Assembly: GCA_022614855.1 (NCBI GenBank)
Contig: JAKEHU010000019.1
Coordinates: forward strand, 38,914 to 102,913
DNA from: Chlamydiota bacterium
GTDB taxonomy: Bacteria; Chlamydiota; Chlamydiia; Chlamydiales; Rhabdochlamydiaceae
Reading direction: 5' to 3'
DNA: 64,000 nt
Below, one piece after another: positions 29,364-38,164 of the stretch. The position numbers and the translations under genes are program-made. The notes under the pieces are model-generated. The model was given only the letters and a program-made list of their open reading frames with translations. It did no database searches and had not been told where the DNA came from. Every line of letters begins with the position of its first letter. Positions within the stretch are counted from its first letter, which is position 1.

Positions 29364-30203
29364 TTAACGCAATTTTCCCGACCAGCCAAGCTTGGTGCGC
29401 AGGGTGGAAAAATGGTCGCGTTTGAGCAGGTTGACAATGCGAAAATTTTTTGTGTTGCGGGAAAGGTGAAAGACATCTCCTGCTGGTAGGGTTTTATAAG
29501 TGAGGCCATCTGCGTGGATTTCTAAAGGTTCATAATCGCTTAAATATTGAATTTGGATTTCCTGATTGCAGGGTAAGACGATGGGGCGGTTAGAAATGGT
29601 ATGGGGGCAGATTGGAGTAAGAAGGATCACTTCTAAATTGGGGCTTAAGATAGGGCCTCCTGCGGCAAGGGAATAGGCTGTCGATCCTGTTGGTGTTGCA
29701 ATGATGAGTCCATCTGCTTTAAAGGTATTTAAGTAGGTTCCATCAGCGTGCACAGCCATTTCGACTAGACTGGGATTTTTCCCCCGGTGGATGACAATAT
29801 CATTTACTGCAAAACACTTCTCTTCTCCACTTAGTGAACCTCGCAAAGCAATTCTCTCTTCGATGCGGTAGTGGCCATCGATGAGATCTTGCAGGCTTGG
29901 GTAGACATCCGTGAGGGGAATGTCTGCTAAGAAACCCAGATATCCTAAATTGATCCCAAGAACGGCTGCATTCAACTGTTCATATTTGTGGACATGTCTC
30001 AAAATTGTCCCATCTCCTCCCATTGTGAGGAGAAAATCAATTTCATTTTGGTCGATTTCAGAAATGAGCTTTGCGCCGATTTCCGCAGCATCCTCTTCTT
30101 CAGCCACAACGGTAACTCCGCGATCGACAAGAAATTCTACAATTCCAACTGCCAGATTTTTAGACTGTTTTTTGTGTGTATTGGGAAAAATTGCAATGAT
30201 CAT
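29364..30203 (-). CDS. nadK: NAD kinase
   Basis: NadK phosphorylates NAD to NADP. The 279-residue protein contains [19 protein letters not shown] (the GGDG phosphate-binding motif), [13 protein letters not shown] and [20 protein letters not shown] with AGGPILSP, the diagnostic NADK block. The start ATG at 30203 overlaps the xseB stop (4 bases), making an xseA-xseB-nadK operon. The C-terminal residues end exactly at the right arm of the fold-back element. Length and motifs are standard, and I see nothing broken. Confidence 0.96.
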   Translation of the reverse strand: MIIAIFPNTHKKQSKNLAVGIVEFLVDRGVTVVAEEEDAAEIGAKLISEIDQNEIDFLLTMGGDGTILRHVHKYEQLNAAVLGINLGYLGFLADIPLTDVYPSLQDLIDGHYRIEERIALRGSLSGEEKCFAVNDIVIHRGKNPSLVEMAVHADGTYLNTFKADGLIIATPTGSTAYSLAAGGPILSPNLEVILLTPICPHTISNRPIVLPCNQEIQIQYLSDYEPLEIHADGLTYKTLPAGDVFHLSRNTKNFRIVNLLKRDHFSTLRTKLGWSGKLR

Positions 30204-30481
30204 GAAACAGATGATGGGGTTTGGCTTGCAAATGGCTGAGAAGTGGGTTTTCCATTTTCATCTAAAGCGAGCTCTCCAGAGCGGTTTTTAATCAATATTT
30301 CAATTTTTTGTTCCGCATCATTTAAAAGCTGATTGCAATTGAGGATCAATTTATCTGCTTCTTCGTAGAGTTTAATCGCCTGGTCGAGGTTGACTTTTTC
30401 ATTGCTGAGCTGCTCTAAAATTGTTTCCAGCCTTTCGTAGGCTTCTTCAAAGGAAAAGGAGGATTGTTTTTTCTTATCCAT
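30200..30481 (-). CDS. xseB: Exodeoxyribonuclease VII small subunit
   Basis: XseB is the small subunit of exonuclease VII, which degrades single-stranded DNA. From the ATG at 30481 the 93-residue protein has the full family core: [35 protein letters not shown] and [12 protein letters not shown], a helical hairpin. A longer frame reaches 30547, but it lies inside xseA and adds nothing conserved. The start overlaps the xseA stop by 8 bases. The tail after the core ([17 protein letters not shown]) is typically variable. Confidence 0.92.
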   Translation of the reverse strand: MDKKKQSSFSFEEAYERLETILEQLSNEKVNLDQAIKLYEEADKLILNCNQLLNDAEQKIEILIKNRSGELALDENGKPTSQPFASQTPSSVS

Positions 30482-31808
30482 GGTATTCTTTTTGGTTGAC
30501 GGCAACGGTAAGTTGTCCATCTTGCAATTGGACGAATAACCGCTCACCGATATTTACCTCATTTGCTGAGAGAATAGCCGAATTTTTGTTTTCCCGAAAG
30601 AGGATTGCATACCCCTTGGCAAGGAGATTTTTAGGATTGAGTGCCGAGAGGTGGGAGGAGATTGCCTGCAGCCGCTCCTTTTTCTGTTTTACAATTTGCT
30701 CCATTTGCAAAAAAATGATTTTCCTCCATTTTCCGATGGCTTGCTTATTCATGAAGATTTGCGAAGAGGGTTTGAGGGCTTCTTTCTTTTTGATGAGACC
30801 AAAGAGTTTTAATTTTCTCTCTTGTAGCACTCTTTCCATCATTTGGCTTAAGTCTTCCTTTACCTCATCGATTTGTTGCACAAGATTCCCGGTAAAAAAA
30901 TAGGGAGTGGAAAAAAGAGGTTGGCGCACAATCGTTTCAAGGCGCAGGCGACTATTTTTCACTAGTGAAGAGGCAATTTGTCTCAACCTTGTTTTAGCCT
31001 TGGACAAAGATTGTAACTGCTCTTCTTTTGCTATCATGACCAGTTCTGCAGCAGCAGAAGGAGTAGGCGCTCTTAAATCTGCCACAAAATCGGCGATGGT
31101 GAAATCGGTCTCATGCCCCACAGCGGAAATGATGGGGATTGCAGATTGTCGAATCGCATCTGCAACGATTTCCTCATTAAAAGGCCAAAGATCCTCTAAG
31201 CTTCCTCCACCTCTTCCCACGATCAAAACATCGGCCAGTTGAAATGTATTGAACTGTTTTATCGCTAGTGCAATTTCTTTAGCTGCTTCTGCCCCTTGAA
31301 CGCGCACCGGATTTAGGATTAGGTGAAAGCCGGAAAACCTCCTAGATAATATTTGAAGAATGTCTTGAATGACTGCACCTGTCGGACTTGTCACTACACC
31401 AATGGTTTTGGGAAGCTTGGGAATTTTTTTTTTGATTTTTGGGTCGAACCAGCCCAAACTTTCTAATTTTGTTTTTAATTCATGGAGTTTTTTTAACAGC
31501 TCGCCGATCCCTACTTTTTCTAACTCTCTTGCAATGATCTGATAACCGCCACGCGGAGGATAGACGGTGAGTTCTCCACGGATGATGATCTGATCCCCCT
31601 CTTTGGGTAGGGAGGCGATAAATCTGGCGGCCCCTTTGAAAAGAACCGTGGAGATTTGTGCATCTTTATCTTTTAAGGTGAAATAAATGTGCCCTGAAGA
31701 CTGCTCTCGCAAATTGGTCACTTCACCTTGAACGGCTATGTAGAGAAATTTTGACTCAAGAATTTTTTTAATTGCAGATGTAAGTTCTGAGACGGTATAA
31801 ATATCCAT
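30474..31808 (-). CDS. xseA: Exodeoxyribonuclease VII large subunit
   Basis: XseA is the catalytic subunit of exonuclease VII. The 444-residue protein starts with an OB-fold domain ([36 protein letters not shown]). The catalytic domain follows with [52 protein letters not shown] and [12 protein letters not shown] long coiled coil and the C-terminal strand [20 protein letters not shown] complete it. The start ATG at 31808 has AAGG upstream. tpiA diverges from here across a 74-base gap that must hold promoters for both directions. Confidence 0.96.
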   Translation of the reverse strand: MDIYTVSELTSAIKKILESKFLYIAVQGEVTNLREQSSGHIYFTLKDKDAQISTVLFKGAARFIASLPKEGDQIIIRGELTVYPPRGGYQIIARELEKVGIGELLKKLHELKTKLESLGWFDPKIKKKIPKLPKTIGVVTSPTGAVIQDILQILSRRFSGFHLILNPVRVQGAEAAKEIALAIKQFNTFQLADVLIVGRGGGSLEDLWPFNEEIVADAIRQSAIPIISAVGHETDFTIADFVADLRAPTPSAAAELVMIAKEEQLQSLSKAKTRLRQIASSLVKNSRLRLETIVRQPLFSTPYFFTGNLVQQIDEVKEDLSQMMERVLQERKLKLFGLIKKKEALKPSSQIFMNKQAIGKWRKIIFLQMEQIVKQKKERLQAISSHLSALNPKNLLAKGYAILFRENKNSAILSANEVNIGERLFVQLQDGQLTVAVNQKEYHG

Positions 31809-31882
31809 TTCACCTTGAAATACTATTTAAATTTAACATATCATAATTTTCCTTCTCGAATAAAGAAAATCAAAAGATAATT

Positions 31883-32638
31883 ATGATCAAACAGTCTCTC
31901 ATTATTGGGAATTGGAAAATGCACAAGACGATTAAAGAGGCTGAAAAATTCATCGCAGAGGTGAATCATCAGACAAAAGAGAGCCCTTTTACTGTCATGA
32001 TTGCTGTACCCTATCCCTTTCTTTATGCCGCGTCAAATGTGGCAAAAAAAACCAATATTGCCATTGGTAGTCAAAATATCTGTGAACATAGAGAAGGACC
32101 TTTTACAGGGGAAGTTTCAGCAAAGATGGTGAAAGATGCAGGAGGAAAATTTTCTCTTATTGGCCATTCGGAAAGAAGAAAACACTATCATGAGACGGAT
32201 GGGCAGGTCCATCAAAAAATCCTTAGGGCACTGGAAGAAAAGTTAACACCTGTTCTTTGCGTAGGGGAAAGTTTAGATGAAAGAAGAGAAGAAAAAACAA
32301 AAGAGGTGTTATCTCATCAGATTACGAGAGCACTCCTCGACTTTTCCAAAGATCAGATCAAACACCTTGTCATTGCCTATGAACCTGTTTGGGCAATTGG
32401 GACGGGAAAAAGTGCGACTCCTGAAATGGCCGAAGAGGCACACCAGTTCATTTATGAACTATTGCAGACCAAATTTGGCAAAGATGCAGCCGACTCAACC
32501 TTTATTTTATATGGAGGATCGGTCAACATAGACAATGCAGCGCAGTTTATGCAAGTAGCCCATGTTGATGGAGTGCTCATTGGTGGAGCTTCTTTAGATG
32601 TTTCAAATTTTGCAAAAATCATCTCTTTGAGGAAATAA
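31883..32638 (+). CDS. tpiA: Triosephosphate isomerase
   Basis: TpiA interconverts dihydroxyacetone phosphate and glyceraldehyde 3-phosphate in glycolysis. Active-site elements are complete: IIGNWKMHK (Lys), IGHSERRKHYHET (His), VIAYEPVWAIGTGKSATPE (Glu and loop 6) and ILYGGSVNIDNAAQF. Length is 251 residues. It is the first gene of a short plus-strand operon; its TAA overlaps the secG ATG by one base. tpiA near xseA is a known chlamydial neighbourhood. Confidence 0.97.
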   Translation: MIKQSLIIGNWKMHKTIKEAEKFIAEVNHQTKESPFTVMIAVPYPFLYAASNVAKKTNIAIGSQNICEHREGPFTGEVSAKMVKDAGGKFSLIGHSERRKHYHETDGQVHQKILRALEEKLTPVLCVGESLDERREEKTKEVLSHQITRALLDFSKDQIKHLVIAYEPVWAIGTGKSATPEMAEEAHQFIYELLQTKFGKDAADSTFILYGGSVNIDNAAQFMQVAHVDGVLIGGASLDVSNFAKIISLRK

Positions 32639-32931
32639 TGACTGTTTTATATTACCTAGCAATTTTTATTTTTATGATTCTTTCTCCAATCCTTTGCCTT
32701 GTCATTTTGGTGCAAGAGAGCAAAAGCATGGGACTTGGAGCCTCTTTTGGAGGAGAAGCTGGCGAATCTCTCTTCGGCACATCGACTGCTGCCGTGTTGA
32801 AGAAAATCACAGCTTATCTTGCCATTATTTTTATCTCTTTTTGCATCATCCTCTCTGTTTGGACAAAATCTATGGGAAAACCAAAATCTTTTCAACCTGC
32901 AGCAATTGAGCAAGAGGTAGCGTCGCAATGA
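32638..32931 (+). CDS. secG: SecG, protein-export membrane subunit
   Basis: SecG is the small third subunit of the SecYEG translocon. The 97-residue protein has two membrane helices, LAIFIFMILSPILCLVILVQ and ITAYLAIIFISFCIILSVW, around the conserved loop ESKSMGLGASFGGEAGESLF, the best SecG signature. It begins at the tpiA stop and overlaps def by 4 bases, so the three genes are probably translated in series. The last 20 residues are a short polar tail, as usual. Confidence 0.93.
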   Translation: MTVLYYLAIFIFMILSPILCLVILVQESKSMGLGASFGGEAGESLFGTSTAAVLKKITAYLAIIFISFCIILSVWTKSMGKPKSFQPAAIEQEVASQ

Positions 32932-33443
32932 TCCTCGATCTTCGTTACTATGGAGATCCAATTTTGCGCAAAAAATGCAAAGAGGTAGAAAAAATTACTC
33001 CTGAAATTCGCACTTTAGTTGAAGACATGATCGAGACAATGGATGCGAAAAATGGGATCGGTATTTCTGCTTGTCAAGTGGGCCGTCTTGTTCGCATTTT
33101 TGTTTTGCGCAATTATGTGGAGAGAAAAGACAACGGTTGGGTCCTTTCCGCAGCTAAAGTATTCATCAATCCAAAAATTCTTTCCAAGAGCGAGGAGACC
33201 ATTCTCGATGTAGAGGGGTGCCTTTCCATTCCTCGCGTCCGCGGCCATGTCCTTCGTCCCTTGAAAGTTACCGTGCAAGCTATGGATTTAGAGGGAAATA
33301 CATTTGTTGAAGATAGCGAGGGATACAACGCCCGCGTACGCTTTCATGAAAATGACCACCTCAACGGTGTTCTCTTTATCGACCGATTGAGCGAAGAGGA
33401 AAAGACAAGAGTAATGGCCCTCCTTCAAAAAACAAAAACCTGA
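32928..33443 (+). CDS. def: Peptide deformylase
   Basis: Def removes the N-formyl group from new proteins. The metal site is present: EGCLSIP (Cys ligand) and RFHENDHLNGVLFIDRL (the HExxH pair of histidine ligands with catalytic Glu). Motif 1, usually GxGLAAxQ, reads GIGISACQVG here, so the conserved glutamine and glycines are kept but Leu-Ala-Ala-Pro is replaced by Ile-Ser-Ala-Cys. Length is 171 residues. It ends the tpiA-secG-def operon and faces the lptD-like gene across 26 bases, a convergent junction with no clear hairpin. Confidence 0.95.
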   Translation: MILDLRYYGDPILRKKCKEVEKITPEIRTLVEDMIETMDAKNGIGISACQVGRLVRIFVLRNYVERKDNGWVLSAAKVFINPKILSKSEETILDVEGCLSIPRVRGHVLRPLKVTVQAMDLEGNTFVEDSEGYNARVRFHENDHLNGVLFIDRLSEEEKTRVMALLQKTKT

Positions 33444-33469
33444 TTTTTAAAGCTGAGCGATATGGATCA

Positions 33470-35557
33470 TTATTTAATCAAATTAAGATGGGGGGCGATT
33501 TCCCAGTTGTTGGGAGTGAGTTTGAAACTCATTTTTAATTGATAGCTACAGGTAAGCATAGTAAGGAGGTCGATTTGCAACTGGTTGTATCTCGGCTCAT
33601 CGCTTCTTCCCCATCCATGTCTTGTTTCAATGTGCATGTCCCACCTTGGAGAAAAGCGAATGTGGGCTTTTGTGATGAGTGTGTTTCTTTTATCTGATAG
33701 TGGAGAAATGAGCAGTTCATCTACAGGTCTTGCAAAATCCATGACAAAGTTAGAGTAATCTGCTTTTCTCCAATAAAGTTTGCTTCTATGTCGATATTCC
33801 ATTCCTAAAGCGAATCTTGCATTAATTGTCCATAGCAGATGGATATTGAAAAAGTCGAGGAGCTGTTTTTCAAAATTCCATGCACCGCTGCTTTTGATAG
33901 CAAGAGAGGGGAAGTTCAAAGCTAAACTCGCATACAGTCTTGGAATCAACCTGTCAAAAGATCTTGCTCCAAAAAATCCATAGAGATAGAGATCGCTCTC
34001 TAACCTGGGAAGAAAAATGGGGTTTTTTGGAATGTAAAGAGCATTTCTTACTCCAACCCGCACCTGATCTAACCTGTCAAATCCATCGTCGATATCAAAC
34101 ACAAAATAATCATCTACGGGAGCTTGAGGCCTACTCAATCCAAAATATTGAATGTAGGGTTGCACAAGGTGTTTACAATTGGAAAACTGCTTTGTAAGCC
34201 TCATGGATAAGTTAGCGCCATAATTTAAAACAAGTTGACCAATTGAACTTCGATTTGGATTATTTGAATAAAAAATAGCAGAGATGCCTGCCCCCGGGGT
34301 AAAGACAACCGGGCCAAGAGAAAATGGCCGGTAAAGCTGATTTTTTGTTTCGACTCTTCCCGATTTCCTACTCATCAGAAGCTGATCCACTTCTGTGGCA
34401 AAAGTATAATCCAAATAGGCAGCCGAGACATAGTTTTCTGAAATGATCCCCGTTTTCCAGATTTGAATCGATCTTATTCCACTGGCAAAATAGGGAAGCT
34501 GCTGGCTCATGCTCTGAAATCGATTCAATCTTGGTTCTACATAGATATTTGCAAAGACATCGTCGGCTTCATGGGTGATGGAAAAATAGTTCCTCTTTTG
34601 CGTATTGATCTCAAAATCTTCACTTTTGAAATCGCTGATGATTCTCTCATCGCTCATTTTATCCCATTGCAAATGGACCTGCGTTTTATTGGTTGCATTT
34701 GCCCTGTGGAAAAGCCCCTGAATGCGATATCTCTTTCTTCCTTTTTCATTAGGGACAGATTTATCGTAAGCTCCGTAGGTTTTTGTCTGGAAAACCGTGC
34801 GCATATCTTCTGAGCGATAATCGGTTTCTAATGCTCCTCCTGGCCCTAACTTAATTCGGTAATCAAAGCGCAGGTATGCATTGAGCTGTTCCCATGAATA
34901 GACCCGATAGCGCATCGAAAGACGGGGGCCAATTCCCTTATCCCACAAAATTTTGTATCGGATAGGAGGATCTTTGAGAAATCGCAAATTACTTTTGAAA
35001 GAGGGAAGCCAAAAAATGGGAATTTTTATAAAGTGAAATCGAATATCTTTTGCTGACAGAAGATACCCTTTTACAACTTTTGCAGTAGAAGCCTTGATCT
35101 CCCAAGTATTGTCCTGGCTTTCACAGGTAGTGATATAGCCTCCATAGACAATAAAGCTGCCATCTTGGCGTAGTTCAATTTTTTCTCCTCCAAAAAACCA
35201 GATATCGACAGAGGTTTTTCCATCGCAGAGAAATCCTGTTTTTGTAGTGAGATCATATTCCAGCTGACTTGCGACGAATGCCCTTCCCTGGTATTCCATC
35301 ATCAGATCGCCACGTGCGACGATTTTTTGCACGAGAATCCCATTTTCCAACCGGTGGGTGTACTCAATTGTTTTTGCTTGGATGCGAAGTCCAGGCGCTG
35401 TAATCACCCCTCCTTGATCTGTTTTTAAAACTCCTCTTACAAAAACTGGATCTTTTAAATTGATGACAAATTCATCCTTTTCAGATTGAGCGACCTCTCC
35501 AAAAATGGGCAATGCAAAAAAAAGAAAAAGAAGAAGATTTTTTACTTTGAAAATCAT
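33470..35557 (-). CDS. LptD-like outer-membrane LPS-assembly protein
   Basis: LptD is the outer-membrane barrel that inserts LPS. The 695-residue protein starts with an N-terminal signal (VKNLLLFLFFALPIFGEVA). An OstA-like beta-jellyroll follows (IQAKTIEYTHRLENGILVQK, ARGDLMMEYQGRAFVASQLE), with a single GGYITTCESQDNTWEIKAST cysteine block. The rest is a long barrel of aromatic-rich strands with SMRYRVYSWEQLNAYLRFDY. I use the ATG at 35557; a frame open to 35584 would translate the neighbouring CACAGAG repeat. Which LPS-assembly protein it matches in detail is inferred from overall layout, so I leave the symbol blank. Confidence 0.8.
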   Translation of the reverse strand: MIFKVKNLLLFLFFALPIFGEVAQSEKDEFVINLKDPVFVRGVLKTDQGGVITAPGLRIQAKTIEYTHRLENGILVQKIVARGDLMMEYQGRAFVASQLEYDLTTKTGFLCDGKTSVDIWFFGGEKIELRQDGSFIVYGGYITTCESQDNTWEIKASTAKVVKGYLLSAKDIRFHFIKIPIFWLPSFKSNLRFLKDPPIRYKILWDKGIGPRLSMRYRVYSWEQLNAYLRFDYRIKLGPGGALETDYRSEDMRTVFQTKTYGAYDKSVPNEKGRKRYRIQGLFHRANATNKTQVHLQWDKMSDERIISDFKSEDFEINTQKRNYFSITHEADDVFANIYVEPRLNRFQSMSQQLPYFASGIRSIQIWKTGIISENYVSAAYLDYTFATEVDQLLMSRKSGRVETKNQLYRPFSLGPVVFTPGAGISAIFYSNNPNRSSIGQLVLNYGANLSMRLTKQFSNCKHLVQPYIQYFGLSRPQAPVDDYFVFDIDDGFDRLDQVRVGVRNALYIPKNPIFLPRLESDLYLYGFFGARSFDRLIPRLYASLALNFPSLAIKSSGAWNFEKQLLDFFNIHLLWTINARFALGMEYRHRSKLYWRKADYSNFVMDFARPVDELLISPLSDKRNTLITKAHIRFSPRWDMHIETRHGWGRSDEPRYNQLQIDLLTMLTCSYQLKMSFKLTPNNWEIAPHLNLIK

Positions 35558-35560
35558 AAA

Positions 35561-35748
35561 TACCACAGAGAGCACAGAGGACACAGAGAAGGAAGAAGAG
35601 AAAATTGTTTCACAACCTGCATCAATTCCCTATGAAAAAACCAGAAACTTAGGTTATCAATATAAAGAAGAAATTCTTTTTGCCAAAGTCTATTAGGTAT
35701 AACTAAAAGTAAGTTTTTATCTCTGTGTTCTCTGTGAGCTCTGTGGTT
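35561..35748. repeat. CACAGAG inverted repeat pair
   Basis: The left arm (about 35561-35589) reads TACCACAGAGAGCACAGAGG then ACACAGAG. The right arm (about 35720-35748) is its near reverse complement (CTCTGTGTTCTCTGTGAGCT then CTGTGG). The 130 bases between hold a short frame ending NLGYQYKEEILFAKVY that I cannot assign. From general experience, the ACCACAGAG-type repeat occurs in many unrelated bacterial genomes near four-helix-bundle genes, one of which starts 60 bases further on. It lies immediately upstream of the lptD-like gene, where promoter sequence would be expected. Confidence 0.7.
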
Positions 35749-35770
35749 TATACCAACTTGAAGAATTGAC

Positions 35771-36293
35771 TTTTCGTGCCCGAGTCCGTGCCCGCGTGCG
35801 TACCCGATTTTTAACTTGAGATTTGAGACATCTTTGTGAGCATAGCCACTAATCTGATCAGCAGTTCTCTAGCTTTTAAATATCGACTTTCTTCTATGAA
35901 TTCCAAGCGTCGACAGATTTCAAAAATTCCTGCACATTCTGTAGCTGAACGTTTGGCCATGCGGTAAAATCGTCCTTTTTCACTGCTGGAATATTCTCCT
36001 GCTCCTTCAGCAATATTTAGCGGCACTGATGTCCCTGCTCGTTGCAGTTGATCTGCCAAATAGGCCCTCCCCCTTGGTAAATGTTTCACGACTTGATCTA
36101 TCAAAACCACTAAATCAAGCGCTACTTGATATGAGCCCAGTCTCTCGTGATCAAACTGCTGCCTTCTTTCCATTAACACACTCATCTGTAACCTAGACTC
36201 CAAATGGGAAGTATTTAGCCATCTAAAAGATTTTTGAGCAAAAGAAATCAGATTAGAAAGAATCGGGTACGCACGCGGGCACGGGCACGAAAA
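35771..36293. mobile_element. Four-helix-bundle cassette bounded by GTGCCCG-rich inverted repeats
   Basis: The left end 35771-35809 contains GTGCCCGAGTCCGTGCCCGC, GTGCGTACCCGATT and a leading TTTTC. The right end 36261-36293 is its reverse complement except for a 6-base deletion (AATCGGGTACGCACGCGGGC then ACGGGCACGAAAA). Together they bracket a single gene for a four-helix-bundle protein of the 23S rRNA intervening-sequence type. The stem is much richer in GC than its surroundings. This arrangement, one small gene inside a long stem, resembles the intervening sequences that occur within 23S rRNA genes of some bacteria, but here it stands between two ordinary genes. Confidence 0.75.
35811..36185 (-). 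CDS. Four-helix-bundle protein (23S rRNA intervening-sequence family)
   Basis: This small helical protein of about 124 residues has the family blocks LGSYQVALDLVVLIDQVVKH, RAYLADQLQRAGTSVPLNIA, EGAGEYSSSEKGRFYRMAKR, SATECAGIFEI and the last helix ARELLIRLVAMLTKMS. The family is known from genes inside intervening sequences of 23S rRNA; its molecular task is not settled. A frame open to 36305 would include 40 residues encoded by the right inverted repeat (SFFSCPCPRAYP), so I use the ATG at 36185 (another ATG lies at 36173). It ends 2 bases inside the left inverted repeat. Confidence 0.85.
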   Translation of the reverse strand: MSVLMERRQQFDHERLGSYQVALDLVVLIDQVVKHLPRGRAYLADQLQRAGTSVPLNIAEGAGEYSSSEKGRFYRMAKRSATECAGIFEICRRLEFIEESRYLKARELLIRLVAMLTKMSQISS

Positions 36294-36331
36294 GAAACTC
36301 TTCATTCAGGAACTGTATAATTTAAAAAGAT

Positions 36332-38014
36332 CTATTGGATTGTGCGGAGCAAGAGCCCTGCTAGAACGTAGCGGTTATATCCATTCCCATCTTTTAGAGA
36401 TTGGAGCAAAAGATTGATCGCATTGTTATCCTGTTTTTTTGCTAAGGCCTCATATGCTTCAACAAGAAGCCTAGAACTGTTCTCTGGGGAAAGCGCCCAG
36501 GGAGAATTTTCTGTTCGTTGGTCAATAGTCACAATGGGTTTTAACCGAATGATCTCATCATCCTTATTTTTTTCGATCCATTCCAAAATGATCTTTTGAT
36601 AAGGACCCTCCTGATTCAGACGAAAAAGAGCCAGGTTGCAATAGATGCGAACAAAAGGGGAGGATCCATCCCATGCATATTTCCGCAAAAGGCCTATGCT
36701 TTTTTCCGTGCGCAAATTTTCCAGACAACCAATCAAAGAGGGAATGAGATTATTGCAATTTTCTATAAAAATTTTCCTCGCCGCTTCTAAAAAGAGCTCT
36801 TCAGGAAGAATCAAAAGATGTTTTATGAGAAATTCACGAAACTGCGCAGAAATCGCTTCCACATTGAAAAAGAGATTTTTTTGCTTCTGTTTAACAGAAG
36901 AGATGATTTTCCAGAAAAAAAGAGCTTTTCCTGGAGATACCTGTGGAATAAAGCCCAAATCCCTTTCATCACTGATCAGAACTTCTAAAATGGGCCCAAT
37001 AGCTCTTGGATCCCGATGTTCTAGTAGAGAAAGCGCTACATTGAATCTCACTTGCAAATCTTCATCATTCAAAAGTCCTACAAGTAGCTCCTTTCCCTCT
37101 TCGATTTCCGCGAGAAGCCCCACTGCATAGAGATTTTTGCCCTTTGCCATTTCGATAATGAGTTCCGAAGCTGATCGATCCCCCAAATCATACAGCGCTT
37201 TAGAAGCAGCTAATCTCACCTCCATCGAGGTAGAATTTTGCAACCTTTTCAATTTTTCTAAAGATTTCAAATCCTTGAAAGTTCCAAGCGCTACACAGCA
37301 GGCCTCCTTTTCAGCTAGATTCAAATGCGTGACACAGGCTCGGATGAGCGGCAAAAGATCATCCCGCCCAAACTTTGCCACATTTAAAATCGCCTCTACG
37401 CGCACAGCTTCATTTGGATCTTCGATCAACCTTTGCAAAATTCCTATTGCTTCCCCGGTGCCAATTAAAGCAAAAAATTGGGGAAACATGAATCGAACAA
37501 AAGGAGGAACTCTGTGCATCAGTGCTTCGATGTGGCCAACTGCTTGCCTATGTTTGCGAAGAGAAAGTTGAAAAGCCGCCTCCAACCTTGCTTGAAAAAA
37601 AGGGGAGGACATCGCTTTGATCAATAGCTCATCGCTTCTGTCATCCTGCACCTTACCCAAAAATTGAATAGCAGCAATCTCTGCCTCTAAATGTTCACTC
37701 GTGATCCCTGCATCCAAAACATCCAAAGAGGCTGCAACTCCCCCAATAGCGCAGCCATAGATGCTCAAAAGCTGCCGCTCCTTGTCTCCACTTCTAGCCC
37801 CTTCCTGAAGGACGATCTGTGCCATCTGTTGCAAAATTTCAAAATCATGCTTACCAATTGCCCCTGAATAATTCAAATAAAGATTTACCGATTTTTGAAC
37901 CTCTCTTGCCTGCATCAAATAGCAGATCTGGTTCTTATTGATCTTTTCTTCTCCAACAGCAACGCTCGAAGCCACTAAGAACAGAGTGATGATTTTTTTT
38001 GGGAACCAGATCAT
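36332..38014 (-). CDS. Exported HEAT-repeat protein
   Basis: This 560-residue protein begins with a likely signal peptide (MIWFPKKIITLFLVASSVAV, cleavage near GEE). Helical pairs of HEAT/PBS-lyase type then repeat about every 31 residues: LEAEIAAIQFLGKVQDDRSD, ARLEAAFQLSLRKH, VRVEAILNVAKFGRDD, VRLAASKALYDLGDRS and VRFNVALSLLEHRDPRAIGP. HEAT arrays serve as protein-binding scaffolds; a partner cannot be named. I prefer the ATG at 38014 to the GTG at 38023. It is unrelated in its anchor to the nine-gene HEAT-like array, although both use HEAT-type helices. It stands between the four-helix cassette and the coiled-coil genes, which point the other way. Confidence 0.82.
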   Translation of the reverse strand: MIWFPKKIITLFLVASSVAVGEEKINKNQICYLMQAREVQKSVNLYLNYSGAIGKHDFEILQQMAQIVLQEGARSGDKERQLLSIYGCAIGGVAASLDVLDAGITSEHLEAEIAAIQFLGKVQDDRSDELLIKAMSSPFFQARLEAAFQLSLRKHRQAVGHIEALMHRVPPFVRFMFPQFFALIGTGEAIGILQRLIEDPNEAVRVEAILNVAKFGRDDLLPLIRACVTHLNLAEKEACCVALGTFKDLKSLEKLKRLQNSTSMEVRLAASKALYDLGDRSASELIIEMAKGKNLYAVGLLAEIEEGKELLVGLLNDEDLQVRFNVALSLLEHRDPRAIGPILEVLISDERDLGFIPQVSPGKALFFWKIISSVKQKQKNLFFNVEAISAQFREFLIKHLLILPEELFLEAARKIFIENCNNLIPSLIGCLENLRTEKSIGLLRKYAWDGSSPFVRIYCNLALFRLNQEGPYQKIILEWIEKNKDDEIIRLKPIVTIDQRTENSPWALSPENSSRLLVEAYEALAKKQDNNAINLLLQSLKDGNGYNRYVLAGLLLRTIQ

Positions 38015-38111
38015 GCTATCCACATTATCGATTTTAAAGAAAAAATGGTAGCCTCGACCTTCATAAAGAAAAAATTTTAATATTACTATTTTGCAATTAA
38101 TATAAATAAAC

Positions 38112-38140
38112 TTGATCTTTATTTAAAAATATTTTATCAT
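38112..38140 (+). promoter_or_regulatory. Predicted sigma70-type promoter of the first coiled-coil gene
   Basis: TTGATC (38112-38117) and TATCAT (38135-38140) are separated by exactly 17 bases, in a very AT-rich stretch 24 bases before the chosen start. The same arrangement with small changes precedes the next two genes of the family (TTAACC/TATCCT and TTGATC/TATCCT, both 17 bases), which is the main support. Confidence 0.6.
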
Positions 38141-38164
38141 TTTCCCATAAAAATGGAGAAAATG

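Noticed and set aside
35558..35584. Longer start of the lptD-like gene
   Set aside because: The extra residues (SSVLSVVF) are translated from the CACAGAG repeat and precede a proper signal peptide start at 35557.
35747..35770. End of a further TATACC element (TATACCAACTTGAAGAATT)
   Set aside because: It resembles the ubiE element end, but I found no matching inverted copy nearby, so an element cannot be bounded.
36186..36305. N-terminal extension of the four-helix-bundle protein
   Set aside because: It is partly encoded by the right inverted repeat and lies outside the conserved family length.
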